Positions 37,044 through 48,675 of a DNA stretch of 64,000 nt are shown one piece after another. Source of the stretch: Congeria kusceri. Its lineage: Eukaryota; Mollusca; Bivalvia; Myida; Dreissenidae. The stretch spans positions 69,984,578 to 70,048,577 of the forward strand of contig CM051029.1 in NCBI GenBank assembly GCA_027627225.1, given 5' to 3'. The notes beneath the pieces are model-generated. The model was not told where the DNA came from. It did no database searches and was given only the letters and a program-made list of their open reading frames with translations. A program made the position numbers and the translations under genes. How positions within the stretch are numbered: the first letter of the stretch is position 1; every line of letters begins with the position of its first letter.

Positions 37044-37489
37044 ATTAAGCTGAGGACCTTGAAAAAAGAACATGATCTCAATGTCTCTACTGTACTAGTA
37101 TGAGACTTCTATGAAGAACATAGTTTCGTGTCTATATTCACGAACAATAACTGATATCTTATTTTAAGTACTTTGTTAAACAATCTATGTTGTTGTATGT
37201 TCCCTTAATCACTTACGCACTGTTTGCTCGCCATCAATCAATCAACCAATCAATTATTTATTCATTTACTTGCGAGATTGTTCGACTACACTGGAAATTC
37301 ACGCCAGTTAGTGCACTACATTTTCGTTCGAAATCAAATTACTCTCTTACCTTCTTTTAATAGTAAAAGTTCACAAAGCATATATAATAATAAAAAAGCA
37401 CACTTATGCATGGAATTTCCAAACAAATCAGTCCAGAAATGATCCATTAAATATCTCCATTCTATTTTTGCAAATGATACGTTGTTTAT

Positions 37490-38060
37490 GTAAACGATGT
37501 AAAAACGAAACAGGAAAAAGACAATACATGTGCCCTATTTGAAATCCAAAACTTCCCAAACGAGTTCTTTAAGCCATTCTTTTTAATAACGTTTTGGTGT
37601 AAGTATACATTGATGCATGTATGTGCGAAATTTTAAGAAAATCTGTCGCTTGGAACAAAATTTGAAAACAAATGACGTTTCAGATAGTATTATTAGTTCC
37701 CATTTGACACACTTAAATGTCCAGTCAAATTCATTATTTTAGCAGTAAATATAGGTAGTGTTTTTATTCTTAAGATACACTTGTATATTGCCAAACAAAG
37801 CATGTAACATAATATCAGTTGAAAGAACCATAACCTTGTTTGAAAAAAGCTATCCTATTTACTTAAAACATTGATAAAAATCCAAACTGAAAAAAGGGGC
37901 TTCGAAAGGTACTGTATTCAAAACCCAATATATCCAGAACAAGGCCGGTGACCCCTATTTTTAAGACTGTTTTAGTTTTTTGATAGATTGAGACATGTTT
38001 GTGCAAATTTTTAACAAAAATCTGTCTTTGAAACGTCTTTAATAAAGAACAGAATTTTAG
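37490..38060 (+). repeat. Interspersed repeat R2, copy 1
   Basis: Shares most of its length with 50428-50950 (AAACGAAACAGGAAAA, GGTGTAAGTATACATT, TTTGACACACTTAAATGTCC, TATCC..AACAAGGCCGGTGACC). A third partial copy is at 51180-51345. No coding signal. Confidence 0.75.
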
Positions 38061-38368
38061 TGGAGTTTAGTAAATTGATTACGAATAATCGTACATGAAC
38101 ATGTTTGATGTGTCTGTTGTGTGTGCAATGCGACTTAATCAGCTTAAACACAAATATGACAACAGGAATAAAGGGCCATTTAAAATAACCATTCAAAACA
38201 AATCAACGGATTTTTACGACACCTTGCGCACCTAAAAGTAACACTGTTATAACATACATTAATAAAACGTTGATTCGTCAAGTCTTTTATTTACGCCGTT
38301 ATACTTTTCCAAGAGTATCTATGTAAAGGTGTACACGTACAGGACAACTGCGTTATCCCCACAGAGGT

Positions 38369-38517
38369 TTACCCCACTACTGCAGCAGGTGTAGCATCGG
38401 GCGTACAGCAGCCGCACGTGACTGGACAGTGGTGCGCTACGTTCGGATCAGGACAGATAACTCCCTTCACGTGGGGCAGGGTGCAGGCAGAGTTGTCCCG
38501 ACATGGATGAGTCTTAT
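38369..38517 (-). CDS. Terminal exon with ShKT-type cysteine domain
   Basis: The minus-strand acceptor TTTTTTATTTTGTCAG precedes 2+147 nt ending in TAA at 38369-38371. The cysteines (C..D.SAC, VIC, HHCPVTCGCC) fit the C-terminal part of a ShKT domain, known from secreted matrix proteins, metalloproteases and potassium-channel-blocking toxins. The first Cys of the usual six is supplied by the upstream exon at 44368-44532 (AC at its 3' end); the phases match (one base carried over), so the two exons probably splice. The protein would be extracellular. The domain alone does not imply toxicity. Which gene owns these two exons is open (see 44368-44532). Confidence 0.65.
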
Positions 38518-38594
38518 CTGACAAAATAAAAAATACGCTTCTTAAATGCCGAAACATTTAATAAGTCTCTGGAACCATGTAGATAAATATAAGG

Positions 38595-38685
38595 TTAAAC
38601 CTCGGCTCTGTCTAGTGGTATAAGGACTAGACTTGAGAGTAAAAGGACATTCGTATTCCTGGTCCGAAACGTGGTCCCCACTTTT
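38595..38685 (+). mobile_element. Degenerate tRNA-like (SINE-type) sequence
   Basis: An A-box-like TCTAGTGGTATAAGGACT and, 40 bp on, a B-box-like GGTCCGAAAC. No cloverleaf. Weak evidence. Confidence 0.3.
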
Positions 38686-38967
38686 CATCCTTCATTTGCT
38701 TCAATCATTTATCACCAATAATAAAAACCGAAACGCTGATAGCGTAAAAAGACTATTGGCAAGAAAAAAACTTAAAAGCTATGTTTCAAAGTGATATATT
38801 TTATGTTAACATTCTTTGTCGTATTTAAATTTTGTCTTAAATTAAACAATACATAAAACCGTTGTGTCTACACCGGTCTAACAGACCTGTGTACGCACGC
38901 TCTAAGCATTGTGGATATGCGCTACTTTCCAGCGTAGATCGCAATGGTTGATTTAGCATCGCATTGA

Positions 38968-39411
38968 GGTTAGATACCAGTAAATCAATGTTTTTCCCAC
39001 CGTGTTACATTCGAAATATTGCCTTTTACTAGAGTTCCTTTTTTTCTTCTGCTATGAAAAGCATTTAGCAACGTCAGACATGCCGTTTGTGGTTATTTCT
39101 AATATCCTCTGTGTGTTTAGAACATTTTTGTGCATTTCTTTGGACGCTAACTTGAAATAGCTTTTGGGGTGTGTTAACTGTCGCACGGGGCTTTTGTCGA
39201 AATATGACTGCCGAAATCCTGGTTTCTACCGGTGTCTGCATTCAGGTGAAACGCATTTTCTTAGAAGTAACATGCCATATATTTTTATTGCAAATTTTGG
39301 AAGAGGAAAGATTCATCTTTAAACTGACAGCAAGCTTGCACAAATTGAAATCTGAAAGTTCGCCGTTTTATAATGGGACCCTATGGAAATTGGATTTACT
39401 GGCATCTAACG
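38968..39411 (+). mobile_element. ~450-bp MITE, copy 1
   Basis: Bounded by GGTTAGATACCAGTAAATC and its inverse GATTTACTGGCATCTAAC. Its body is present in reverse at 40808-41259, including GCATTTAGCAA.GTCAGACATGCC and TTTTGGGGTGTGTT. A 101-codon frame overlapping its right end is a chance frame. Confidence 0.85.
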
Positions 39412-40807
39412 TTGAATTTTCATTCAAACAGAAAGTGAAAGTAGCTTTTTATAATAAACACGCTAAACAGCGTTAAACACGAACTACTGGTATTTTAACA
39501 GCAATATATTCTACTATGAGTATTAACTTTATATAAGACTGGTTAATGTTATCAATAAAGTCATTTCTTAAAACAACTATCATACGCGGGATTACTTCAT
39601 GCGTAAGCACATTTCGCCGTTTGGGGCGAAATAATGCGGTTAAGTACAGAGGTTTGGCGTGTGAGGTCATCTTCTGTGTATAGAATGTACATAAAACAAG
39701 TAAGATCGATTGCATGCGCAGACCTTAGTCTATAATTCAAAATCGAATGTAGGCATTGTTGTAGGATAAACGGGTACATATCGACAGAAAACAAATATAT
39801 TTTGCTTTTCTCGATAAAAAAAATAGTTGCTGCCGATGTTAATGTTTCTTGTTATATAAAAACTTGTTGTCGTTAGTGCATAACGAAAGAGATCCGAAAT
39901 AAATTGACAGCTTCTCTTCAGAGGACAAATGTAATTTCTCCGATCTATATACATGTATGGTACATGGCTAAAAGTTCATTTCCACAATTCCTATGCATAC
40001 ATCAAAAGTGCCGCTGTCATTATTTTGCAGTCCACATTAACATAATAGAGGCCGCTTTGTGGATAAAACTTCGAAAGCTTTTCACCTTGCAACTATTCTT
40101 AATACACGAAGCTGAAGTGAACTTCGAGACGAGTACTGAGCCAGTTCACCAACTTTGTACTGACACAATGTAACGTTTACTCAGCTAATCAGTAAACACA
40201 CAAACACAGAAACATACCGATTTGCCATAATGAGTCATGTACTTGTAGATATGGGAGAAAAGGCTATGCTGAGTGTTTGTTATGGTTTAAATCGGATCTA
40301 TTTCTTGTCATCTATCCATAGCAATAACTGAATTAATGTTTTGATAGTATTTATTGGATCGATCTACTAATAGCAAGAAATTGTTTCGCAGTTCTGAATA
40401 GCCGTGTGATCCGTGATCTCCCCTGCTCCACGATATTGAAAGCAGTAAAGCATAGGAGGCCACTGTGCAATTGCCGTGTCAAAAGCAATACTTGCTCTCG
40501 ATTTTCGGTACTAAAGACGCCGGCTATCGCCGCTGTATATAAATGACGAATATGTATCCAAACGGCACACCTTAATAGCTCATACTGACCAAGAGGGAAA
40601 GTGTTGTGTAAAAAATCCTATGTCTAGTTATGTGACTAATAGTGAATTATCATTGTGCATGCAAGAGGACGTAACAGCACACAACATAATTAGTCTAAGT
40701 GGAGCTGTGGCAAGGGACTGCTAGCGAAAACAGTGCAAACCAACACCTAGAATGTTCAATCTTGGCCGAAACCGTCAGTATCTATGGATGAAGATATGAA
40801 AGTACTA

Positions 40808-41259
40808 GGTTAGATACCAGTAATTCCAATGCCAATAGGGTCCCATTATAAAATTCCTAGCCTTTCCTTTATTTTAGATTGTGCAAGCATGGTATCAATT
40901 TAAAGATGAATCTTTCTTCATTCAAAAATTGCAATAAAAATATATGTCAAATTACTTCTAAGAAAATGCATCTCGTCTGAATGCAGACACCGGTGGAAAA
41001 CAGGGTTTCGGCAGTTAAATTTCGACAAAAGCCCCATACCACAGTAAACACACCCCAAAATTTCACCTTTCAAGTAAGCCTGCAATGAATTACACCAACA
41101 TTTTTCAGACCGATACAAGATATGAGAGATAACAACAAAAGGCATGTCTGAGATTGCTAAATGGCTTTTATACCAGAAGAGAAGAGGATTTCTTCAGTAA
41201 TAGGCACTACTTTCGAATGGACCACGGAGTGATACACACTGATTTACTGGTATCTAACC
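40808..41259 (-). mobile_element. ~450-bp MITE, copy 2 (inverted)
   Basis: Reverse complement of 38968-39411 with many substitutions and the same terminal inverted repeats. The two copies could pair across a 1.4-kb spacer. Confidence 0.85.
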
Positions 41260-41282
41260 TACTACAGATATGAAAGGGAATA

Positions 41283-41743
41283 AGGTTACAATATACTAAT
41301 TCCAATCGTTATGTAATTTAATGTAAAAGCGATAACTTTAACCAAAATTAAATGCAACATTTTGCACATAGGGACCCTCGTAACCATACCTTTTCTTAAA
41401 GAGCATTCTAAGCTGAATTGATTTAAGCAATACACATGGTATGCCATGTATTATGTAAGAAAGAACTCGACACTAAACAAAGTTGACTGTTTTATCACCA
41501 TCTTTTTAGCGGCTACTTTCTAGTTGAATGTAACCCGCCTCAGCGCAAGTGTCATACTGTAGTCTCCAATCTTTAAACATATCAGTGATTTTTTTGTGCA
41601 TACCAATGCTTACCCAACCAACATCTCCAAAAAAGAATATCAAAGCAAGTGTCTCAACCTTAAAACATGTATTCGAGTTAAACTTGTTGATTTATTTAGA
41701 GAGCACAGCCCTACATGACTTATTTATTTAGTGTATTGTGACC
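41283..41743 (+). repeat. Direct duplication R3, copy 1
   Basis: Closely matches 43334-43791, starting AGGTTACAATATACTAATTC and ending CTATTGTGACC or a variant. No coding signal. Confidence 0.85.
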
Positions 41744-41917
41744 TAGAAGACAACTTAAAGTTTTGATATCGCGAAAAAAAAAAAATTCTACATCATTATT
41801 AACATATTTCTAATGTGCATGCAAAATTTCACACCAATCCACGAAGTAGAAATGCTTGAAAACGCATTTGAGAATGATGCCTGATAAGCAATCAGGCGTG
41901 CATTTTCAGTGCTTTGT

Positions 41918-42497
41918 ATGGCGTACCCTTTGTGTCAAAAGTACATATATGCACGGCAGCTAAATACAGATGTGTAACTGTTGTTATAAAATTGTAACCG
42001 CAGTTACAATTTTATGACTGGAATTATTTGTAGCGGCAATTACATTCACAAATATACCTGCAGTAATAATTTATACCAACAGTCATAAAGTATGACAATC
42101 GTCATAAAATAATAACAACGGTTACATTTTTCTGACCAAATGCTAAACATGTCTGTTTGACGAATTAAATCAAGTCTTATATAATGCCTTTTTGTCGAAA
42201 TTTCATTTATTTATGTAAATATGAATTTTTTAATTATAAAAACGATTTAAAGATACATATTTTATAAATAAATGAATCAGAAAAAAGTGTAACTGCAGTT
42301 TTAGTTTTATGACAACTGTCATAATTTTTTATTTTCGGTATAAATTGTAACTGCAGTTATATCTGTAAATGTAACTGCTGTTACATTTTATGACTCCAGT
42401 CATAAATTTGTAACTGCGGTTACAATTTTATAACAACAGTTACATCTATATTTAGCTGCCGTGCATATATGAACTTTTGACACAAAAGGTACGCCAT
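41918..42497. mobile_element. Foldback element with ~90-bp terminal inverted repeats
   Basis: The left end ATGGCGTACCCTTTGTGTC and the following ~90 bp are inverse to the right end. An 8-bp target duplication TGCTTTGT/TGCTTTGA flanks it. The interior is a series of short palindromes of the type GTAACTGCAGTTAC and TGACTCCAGTCA separated by TTTTAT. Confidence 0.85.
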
Positions 42498-42834
42498 TGC
42501 TTTGATAATATGGGGTGTCCGAGTCAAATTGTTTACTTAATTCATAGAAATCAGTCAAAATACTAGCATATGTTTACATACTTTAATGCAATAGAGATCA
42601 ATATTGTATAAAACGTGTTCATTTTTGGTTTTAGCATGAATGAGTGTGCTGCAAGATTCACAAGACGGGTTTCCGTACTTTTTTCTTTTTGTTTTACTTG
42701 AACAAGCGGTTTTCGCTGTAAAATTCGTAATGCACATTAAAATCATGATATTTATCGCATGTTTTCCATGAAACTTATTACAGCCAATAAAACCACACAA
42801 TAACATGGTGATTTTATGTACACATTGCCCCTTT

Positions 42835-43309
42835 AGGTTACGCATGCGCAGATTAATTCCTTCATTGTTACATATAAAATATTCAATGTTTGATCTCATT
42901 TTTCACCATGACCAAACGACTTCCCAATATATTACCATACATTGTTGGAAAGATAAGGCCATAACCTTTTGAAAAAACAGCATGTCAAAAATTTCTATAC
43001 GTTGTAACTCAAAATATTTACCTTATAATAAACACACCGGTTTTGACAGGCATGGGGGCTGCCATTTTGTGCATGAATACATGGGCCAAAAGTTATGAAG
43101 CTGGGAACCATTTAAGATAAAGTAGTGCCTAAAACTGTCTTTTTTTCTTATTTCTTACATACATACCTTTAAATTGATACCAAAACATATCATTTAAACT
43201 GTATTTTAAAAAGCATATGCATTATACATTGAACCCTATGTGTTTATTATCTAACTAACAGCATGTAACCCTGAGGATGTGACTTCCGTTTTGGTTTAAT
43301 TTGACCTTT
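42835..43309 (+). repeat. Interspersed repeat R1, copy 2
   Basis: Direct copy of 1587-2055 (see there). It lies between the foldback element and R3 copy 2. Confidence 0.75.
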
Positions 43310-43333
43310 AGTGCCGCTCCCTGTTTTGTGTTT

Positions 43334-43791
43334 AGGTTACAATATACTAATTCCAATCCTTATGTAATTTAATGTAAAAGCGATAACTTTAACCAAAAAT
43401 AAATGCAACATTTTGCATATAGGGACCCTCATAACCATATATTTTCTTAAAGAGCATTCTAAGCTGAATTGATTTAAACAAAAAAAAGGGTATGTCATGT
43501 ATTATGTAAGAACGAACTCGACACTAAACAAAGTTGACTGTTTTATCACCATCTTTTTAGCGGCTACTTTCTAGTTGAATGTAAACCGCCTCAGCGCAAG
43601 TGTCATACTGTAGTATTCAATCTTTAAACATATCAGTGATTTGTTTGTGCATACCAATGCTTACCCTTCTAACATCTCCAAAAAGAATATCAAAGCAAGT
43701 GTCTAAACCTAATAACATGATTCGAGTTAAACTTGTTGATTTATTTAGAGAGTACAGCCTACATGACTTATTTATTTAGTCTATTGTGACC
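43334..43791 (+). repeat. Direct duplication R3, copy 2
   Basis: Same as 41283-41743 with scattered substitutions. The two copies enclose the foldback element and R1, so the block could be one composite element with direct ends. Confidence 0.8.
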
Positions 43792-44367
43792 ATAATGTAA
43801 GGCAATGAGGGCAACTTCACCCCTCTCCCACGATGTTTTCATTTTCTTCATCGTCTCCGTGTCCGTAGAACAACTCATTATATTTATCCTGGTTAATCCT
43901 GCAGTTATACAGCAGAATACACAATGGTGAGGTCATTAAAGTGTGTTGTGAAGACTGGGGATAACAACCGTGAAATAATTAAACTGTTTAAAGAGTGGCG
44001 TAAAGATTAGGAATACACAATGGTGAGACAATTCAGTAAGGATTATATAGGGAAACATTATGATACAGGAAGATTAATAAAACACTTGCAAAAATGATTA
44101 AGTTTAGATGTGGATGTTAATAAAAACAACTTGGCATAAACTTATGACATACAATTATTTAAATGTAATGAAGAAATAAGAAACAATCTAATTAAGCGAC
44201 GACGTGAGAGGTTGAGATAAGAAACCACGAGAAGCCATGATCATGAGATGATAGTAAAACGATGGTTATGTAAAATCTTAAATTGATAATCTTCCAATGC
44301 GCTTTAGTGCCAGTTCCGGTACACCGTGAACACGTTCTCTAACGATTGTAAACGCTGGTTATAATAC

Positions 44368-44532
44368 CGTAAAGGACGCAGGCAGGGTTCGTAGTTGTCG
44401 GCATTGTACTCCCTGGTGTAGACTGGGTGTCGGTGCCTGCTGCGGGCGAACTTGTCGTCTTCGTCAGATTAGTCGTCGACATTGTTGCAAAGCTTGTCGT
44501 ATCTGTCGGGATTGCCGTAACATTCACATTAT
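44368..44532 (-). CDS. Internal exon: Thr/Ser-rich linker before the ShKT domain
   Basis: 165 nt from acceptor TTACATAG to donor ACG|GTATTA, symmetric phase 1. It encodes NVNVTAIPT and then a Thr/Ser/Pro-rich, mucin-like stretch ending NPACVLY, whose Cys can be the first of the ShKT domain at 38369-38517. An alternative acceptor (TTTTAAG) would extend it to 44555 in phase 2 and add DPITIYID. With the first acceptor it can splice in frame from the EGF exon at 45461-45610 (carried G), giving a longer isoform of the neighbouring gene. Otherwise it belongs to a third gene whose 5' exons were not found. Confidence 0.5.
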
Positions 44533-45348
44533 CTATGTAAATTGTAATCGGATCCCTTAAAATAACAAACGTTACTATATACCAGGTAATAACTATTGCT
44601 TATATTTAGATTGACAAAACATACTTTTATGTGTATTTAAACTGTGTTTTAAGTGTTGTTCTTTACACCAAATATGTATCAAATTTAACTTTCTTACCGG
44701 GCAAGTTTGCTGATTCGATAACTCTGGTAATAGGGAAAATACATGGGACAAATATTGCTAAGGTTTAAACGGTTTAGGAACAGTAAATATGTTCACTACA
44801 TACTGACATGTTTCAACAAATATTTGAAAAACACGTAGGGCATTTTTTAAGTTATAAACACGGGCATGTCCTTTGTCAATATAAATAAAGAATAAAATAC
44901 AGGTTTTTGGAAGGTTGTGTTATTGTTTATTGATTTGTATCGTTCGTAATACATATATCGCTTTGGTTGGGGTCGAAAGCTATAGTTATAATATCAAATT
45001 TTCTATCTTCTAATTATTACATACATTGCGTTTGAAAAGTTCGAATTTATTTACATTTACATTCATGTTCTATGCACACTTTGACGAAGGTTTGTTGATT
45101 TGTTTCTCGGACCCTCCGACCCAATATTTTTGGAAGATCCAAAAACACAATCGAACATAATCAATCTTACTAAATAAATAACCATCCATTAATATATTTT
45201 GCATTTTTACGTTCGTGTTCATTAAATTTGACAGATAGTAGTTTGTTTTTCATATTATAATACGACCAATGGTGCATTGTATTATAATTATTAAAATGTT
45301 CTTACTTTGACATATTTTATTTGACTATGGTATTCTTTGTATTTATAG

Positions 45349-45354
45349 TTTATT
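45349..45354 (-). terminator. Poly(A) signal of the proximal Cys-rich/EGF gene
   Basis: AATAAA on the minus strand, about 90 bp after the TAG at 45444-45446. It supports the EGF exon being terminal in at least one transcript. Confidence 0.5.
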
Positions 45355-45426
45355 TTTCTATCGTCAAACTGAACAATTTTCCAAAAATGTCAAAGAAAAA
45401 AAAGTCTGACCTTATGAAGACTGTTA

Positions 45427-46770
45427 TGAATAATAATGAAAAACTATGCTTCCAACACACCTTCGCATACAGATCCAGTGTATCCCGCTGGACACACACA
45501 CATTGCTCTATGGATGTCGACGTAGCAGGTCCCTCCATTCTGACACTTAATGTCTTCGCAACTCTGGGAACCTGACCCTGATGACCCTGATCCATGAACG
45601 TGTTCATATCCTGAAAATGAATAATTTCCAGTCACTTGAACAACATTCGTTACAAGATAGAAAACAATAAAATGCCGGTAACTACTAATATGCTGAATGT
45701 TTTACCACACAGGCATTGTTCGTTGACACACCTGACATATTTCGTTGAGTCAGGACAGACTATTATACAGTATATAATACACTGTTCGCCAGCTGTAGCA
45801 TTTATAGTATTTATAGTGAAACAAAAATACAATATTTTACATTTTCCGAAAGAAATGTCTTTGTTCAAAGCTTGTCACTTACTTTTACATAGAACATCAG
45901 TGTATTCTGGTTCACATAGATATTCGTATACATATCAATTACTTTTACAGAACATGCCAGTGCTTTACAGTGAAAAAGCTTATCACATTCAATCTCAGAA
46001 CCTGCCATTGTTTAACATTGTTTTATAGAACACAACCTGCGGATGCTCTACACAGAAACGGTTATCACTTACTTTCACTAAACCTGTCAGTGAGTCCGGA
46101 AAACAGATCCTTTACTTACATTGAATGTCATATCTGAAAGAGTTTAACCATACCGCAAATGCATTGCTGGTTCCCGCACATAGGGTGGGACTGCGTTCCG
46201 CACCTTAAGGTATGACAGTCGCTGTTTAGGCTACAGGTCGTGTTGCTAGTTATAACGCCACCTGAAACGAGCGAAACACAAACAGTGCTAGAATTACAGT
46301 TTAACAGGTATATACTGACTCGTGATTATAGGTGTCCAATAACTTTCAATTTAATGTTATTGATTAAAATTAACATTGCAATATATAAAGTTATAACAAC
46401 CATATATAAAGTTATAACAAATAACATCATGTGTTAATGTAATTGTTGATAATGCGTTTAAAGACTCTGATAACGTGTTTGGTAATAGGCTGCCATTAGA
46501 AAACAAATCAGCCTCATGAATCGCATGTATATTCAAACGTTTTGTGTTTACCACACAAGCATTGTCCATATGAACAGTATCTTGACAATGATGGATCGGT
46601 GCAGACGCTGTCGCATTCAGAGTTCGTCACACACTGCCCGCTTGTTGTATATGTAACCCCTGTTTTGAACATACAACATATTTTGCATGAAACTTTTTTG
46701 TTTGGATGTATATGTAAAACAGCCATGTTCCTGTTAGTAAGTTTAAATGCACAAGTTAATCAAAAACTTT
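45427..46770 (-). repeat. Tandem gene duplication, copy 1
   Basis: Exons and introns match 48676-50024 almost throughout. The unit also contained the exon-1 segment now at 48372-48565 (partner 50040-50250), separated here by the 46800-48365 insert. Confidence 0.85.
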
Positions 46771-48558
46771 GTCACACACTTGAACTACATGTATATTGAA
46801 ATGTGTACACAAAGCAAATCTGCTTTTTTAAAGTATGGCATACACCTGCAAAAAACTGGATGAACAAGAAATGTCTTTAAAAAAGACAATCGGCGTTGAA
46901 ATTAATATTGAGATGTCATTTAGAAATTACTTAAACAGACGGCCAAGATGATCGGTTACGTGACTTCTCAGACTCCAGATTTTTGGTCCCCACCAATATT
47001 AGGAGACTTGTTGGACCCCAGATTTTTCGGACACTATAAGAAAACTTCTCGGACCCAAAAGTTGATTTGAGATACATTTATTAATTTAAAAATTAAATTA
47101 AATTATCATTAATATCTATGCCGTGAATAAACCAATCATACAGCTCCATGTTTCCACCAGTGATATATGAATAACCAAAATAATTTAGGTTAACATAATT
47201 GTTATCTGAATTTGTCAAGCCAATTTAAAAAAAATTAACAATGTAAGAAAATAATTTCGGGAATGAATTAAAATTATTATGTATCAGACGAGTCAATATA
47301 GTTATTTATAGTACCGGTAATATACTATTCAAGTTAGTTATCTAATATAATAACGATTTGAAGTCAAATAAGCATTTATACTGTGTATCCCAATAAAAAG
47401 CAATAGTCAGGGAACATTCAGCGATTTTTGAAATCTTAAGACTTTATTTTTGATAACGCCAACATAAAAATTCATTAGAGTATGACGATTTTAAATTATA
47501 TCAGTAGAAATATGATATATCAAGGGTTCCTGTGTATAATTAGTATTGCAAATTGTGTATTCATGCTACGCGAATTCGACGTATTCCGAATCTTCTTTCA
47601 TAACATTGTACCTATAGAAAATGTGGCATATTTTTACACATTAAATAACATCTACTTGAGAAGTTGATAGAAAGATGCAATTATAAATAATCGTTAATAA
47701 ATCGTAACCACAATTTTAATTCAAATTAACAGTAAGTTTATAAATATAAATTCCCCATTTATTGAAATTTTTAGGTTTATGATTCTCTGAACGCTATTAT
47801 TGATGCATGTACGAGTATATTAACACAGCTATACAACGGTTGCTAGCTAAGGCGCGCTATTTTTAGAATGAACTACTGTTCCTGGAATGTGTTGAACTCG
47901 CTAGAATCAATGGGCTACATGGAACGGCAACTCTGTGAATGAGATTTATGAATGGGAACATTGCACAATTGCTATTTATAGCGCGTACCGCTTATATAAA
48001 TGTAGGCTAAACAAAATAGAAATCTCGTTACGTGAATGAATATAGCATTCTGTTTATGGTATACAATGAGAAAATACGTTCATAATTAGCCTCAGTTCTA
48101 GAGTATATGTCGAGGATATGTTTATAACTTCATTTTAACCGCTTATGTAAACAATTATGTAAATTTTTAATCCCCAAAAGTATGCAACACTTATTTGTAT
48201 ACGTTAAACCATTGTTTGAAGTTTGCATTTCTAAAATTAGAAAATTGGCCCAATTCTATTGGCATTCAATTTTCCCGCTGCATAATTATCGCAAGAAATC
48301 TAGGTCCAAAGGGATCTTAAACAGCTACGCCGAAAAATGGTTTGAAGAAATAAGGTGGATGAGAGTTCAGCCATTTCATTGCTTAACAGGTCACATTGGT
48401 ATTGAAATAGGATGAGTATAAACACCATACCATATGGTCTACCCCTTTCAACTCAATAATGCACGGCAGCTTGTTTAAATGTATACATAGTTATGTCTAA
48501 GATGGCAATTAATCAAACAGTACTTACCGGTACACAAACACAAAATAATTTGCAACAT
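45444..48558 (-). CDS. Secreted protein with three six-Cys modules and an EGF domain (proximal paralogue)
   Basis: Exons (minus): 48528-48558, 46552-46659, 46154-46261, 45706-45792, 45444-45610. Sum 501 nt, 166 aa, every intron in phase 1. Exon 1 (start ATG 48556-48558, donor ACCG|GTAAGT) gives a short hydrophobic MLQIILCLCT, a probable signal peptide. Modules: C20, C26, C30, C39, C44, C46; C56, C62, C67, C75, C80, C82; C87, C91, C95, C104, C109, C111; each ends QC(L/I)C. Spacing C-x(3,5)-C-x3-C-x8-C-x4-C-x-C in modules 1 and 3 resembles the defensin-like CS-alpha-beta pattern; module 2 has x4 in the second gap, so an EB-type module is an alternative. A GSGSSGSGS linker leads to a standard EGF (C129, C134, C140, C149, C151, C160). 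The stop follows CEGVLEA. Not recognised as a named gene. Intron 1 holds ~1.6 kb absent from the paralogue. Confidence 0.68.
46800..48365. other. Intron sequence unique to the proximal paralogue
   Basis: About 1.6 kb between two segments that are adjacent in the other copy. AT-rich; has CGGAC-containing lines (46965-47055) similar in wording to 45110-45140. No ORF, TIR or poly(A) seen. Confidence 0.45.
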
Positions 48559-48675
48559 AAATCTCTGTTTGAAATAACATTTCTCAACTTGCCTAATGAA
48601 GATTTGTATGTACTAATTGTTGGTATATGTGCACCAATGAAGAATTGTATTGATGCGTTAATGTTTCAGTCTAGG

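Noticed and set aside
39171..39476. 101-codon plus-strand ORF
   Set aside because: It overlaps the MITE at 38968-39411, and the second copy does not keep the frame.
44700..44725. 26-nt microexon between the EGF and linker exons (acceptor CTATTACCAG, donor CCG|GTAAGA)
   Set aside because: Good splice sites, but its length breaks the phase-1 chain and no other support exists.
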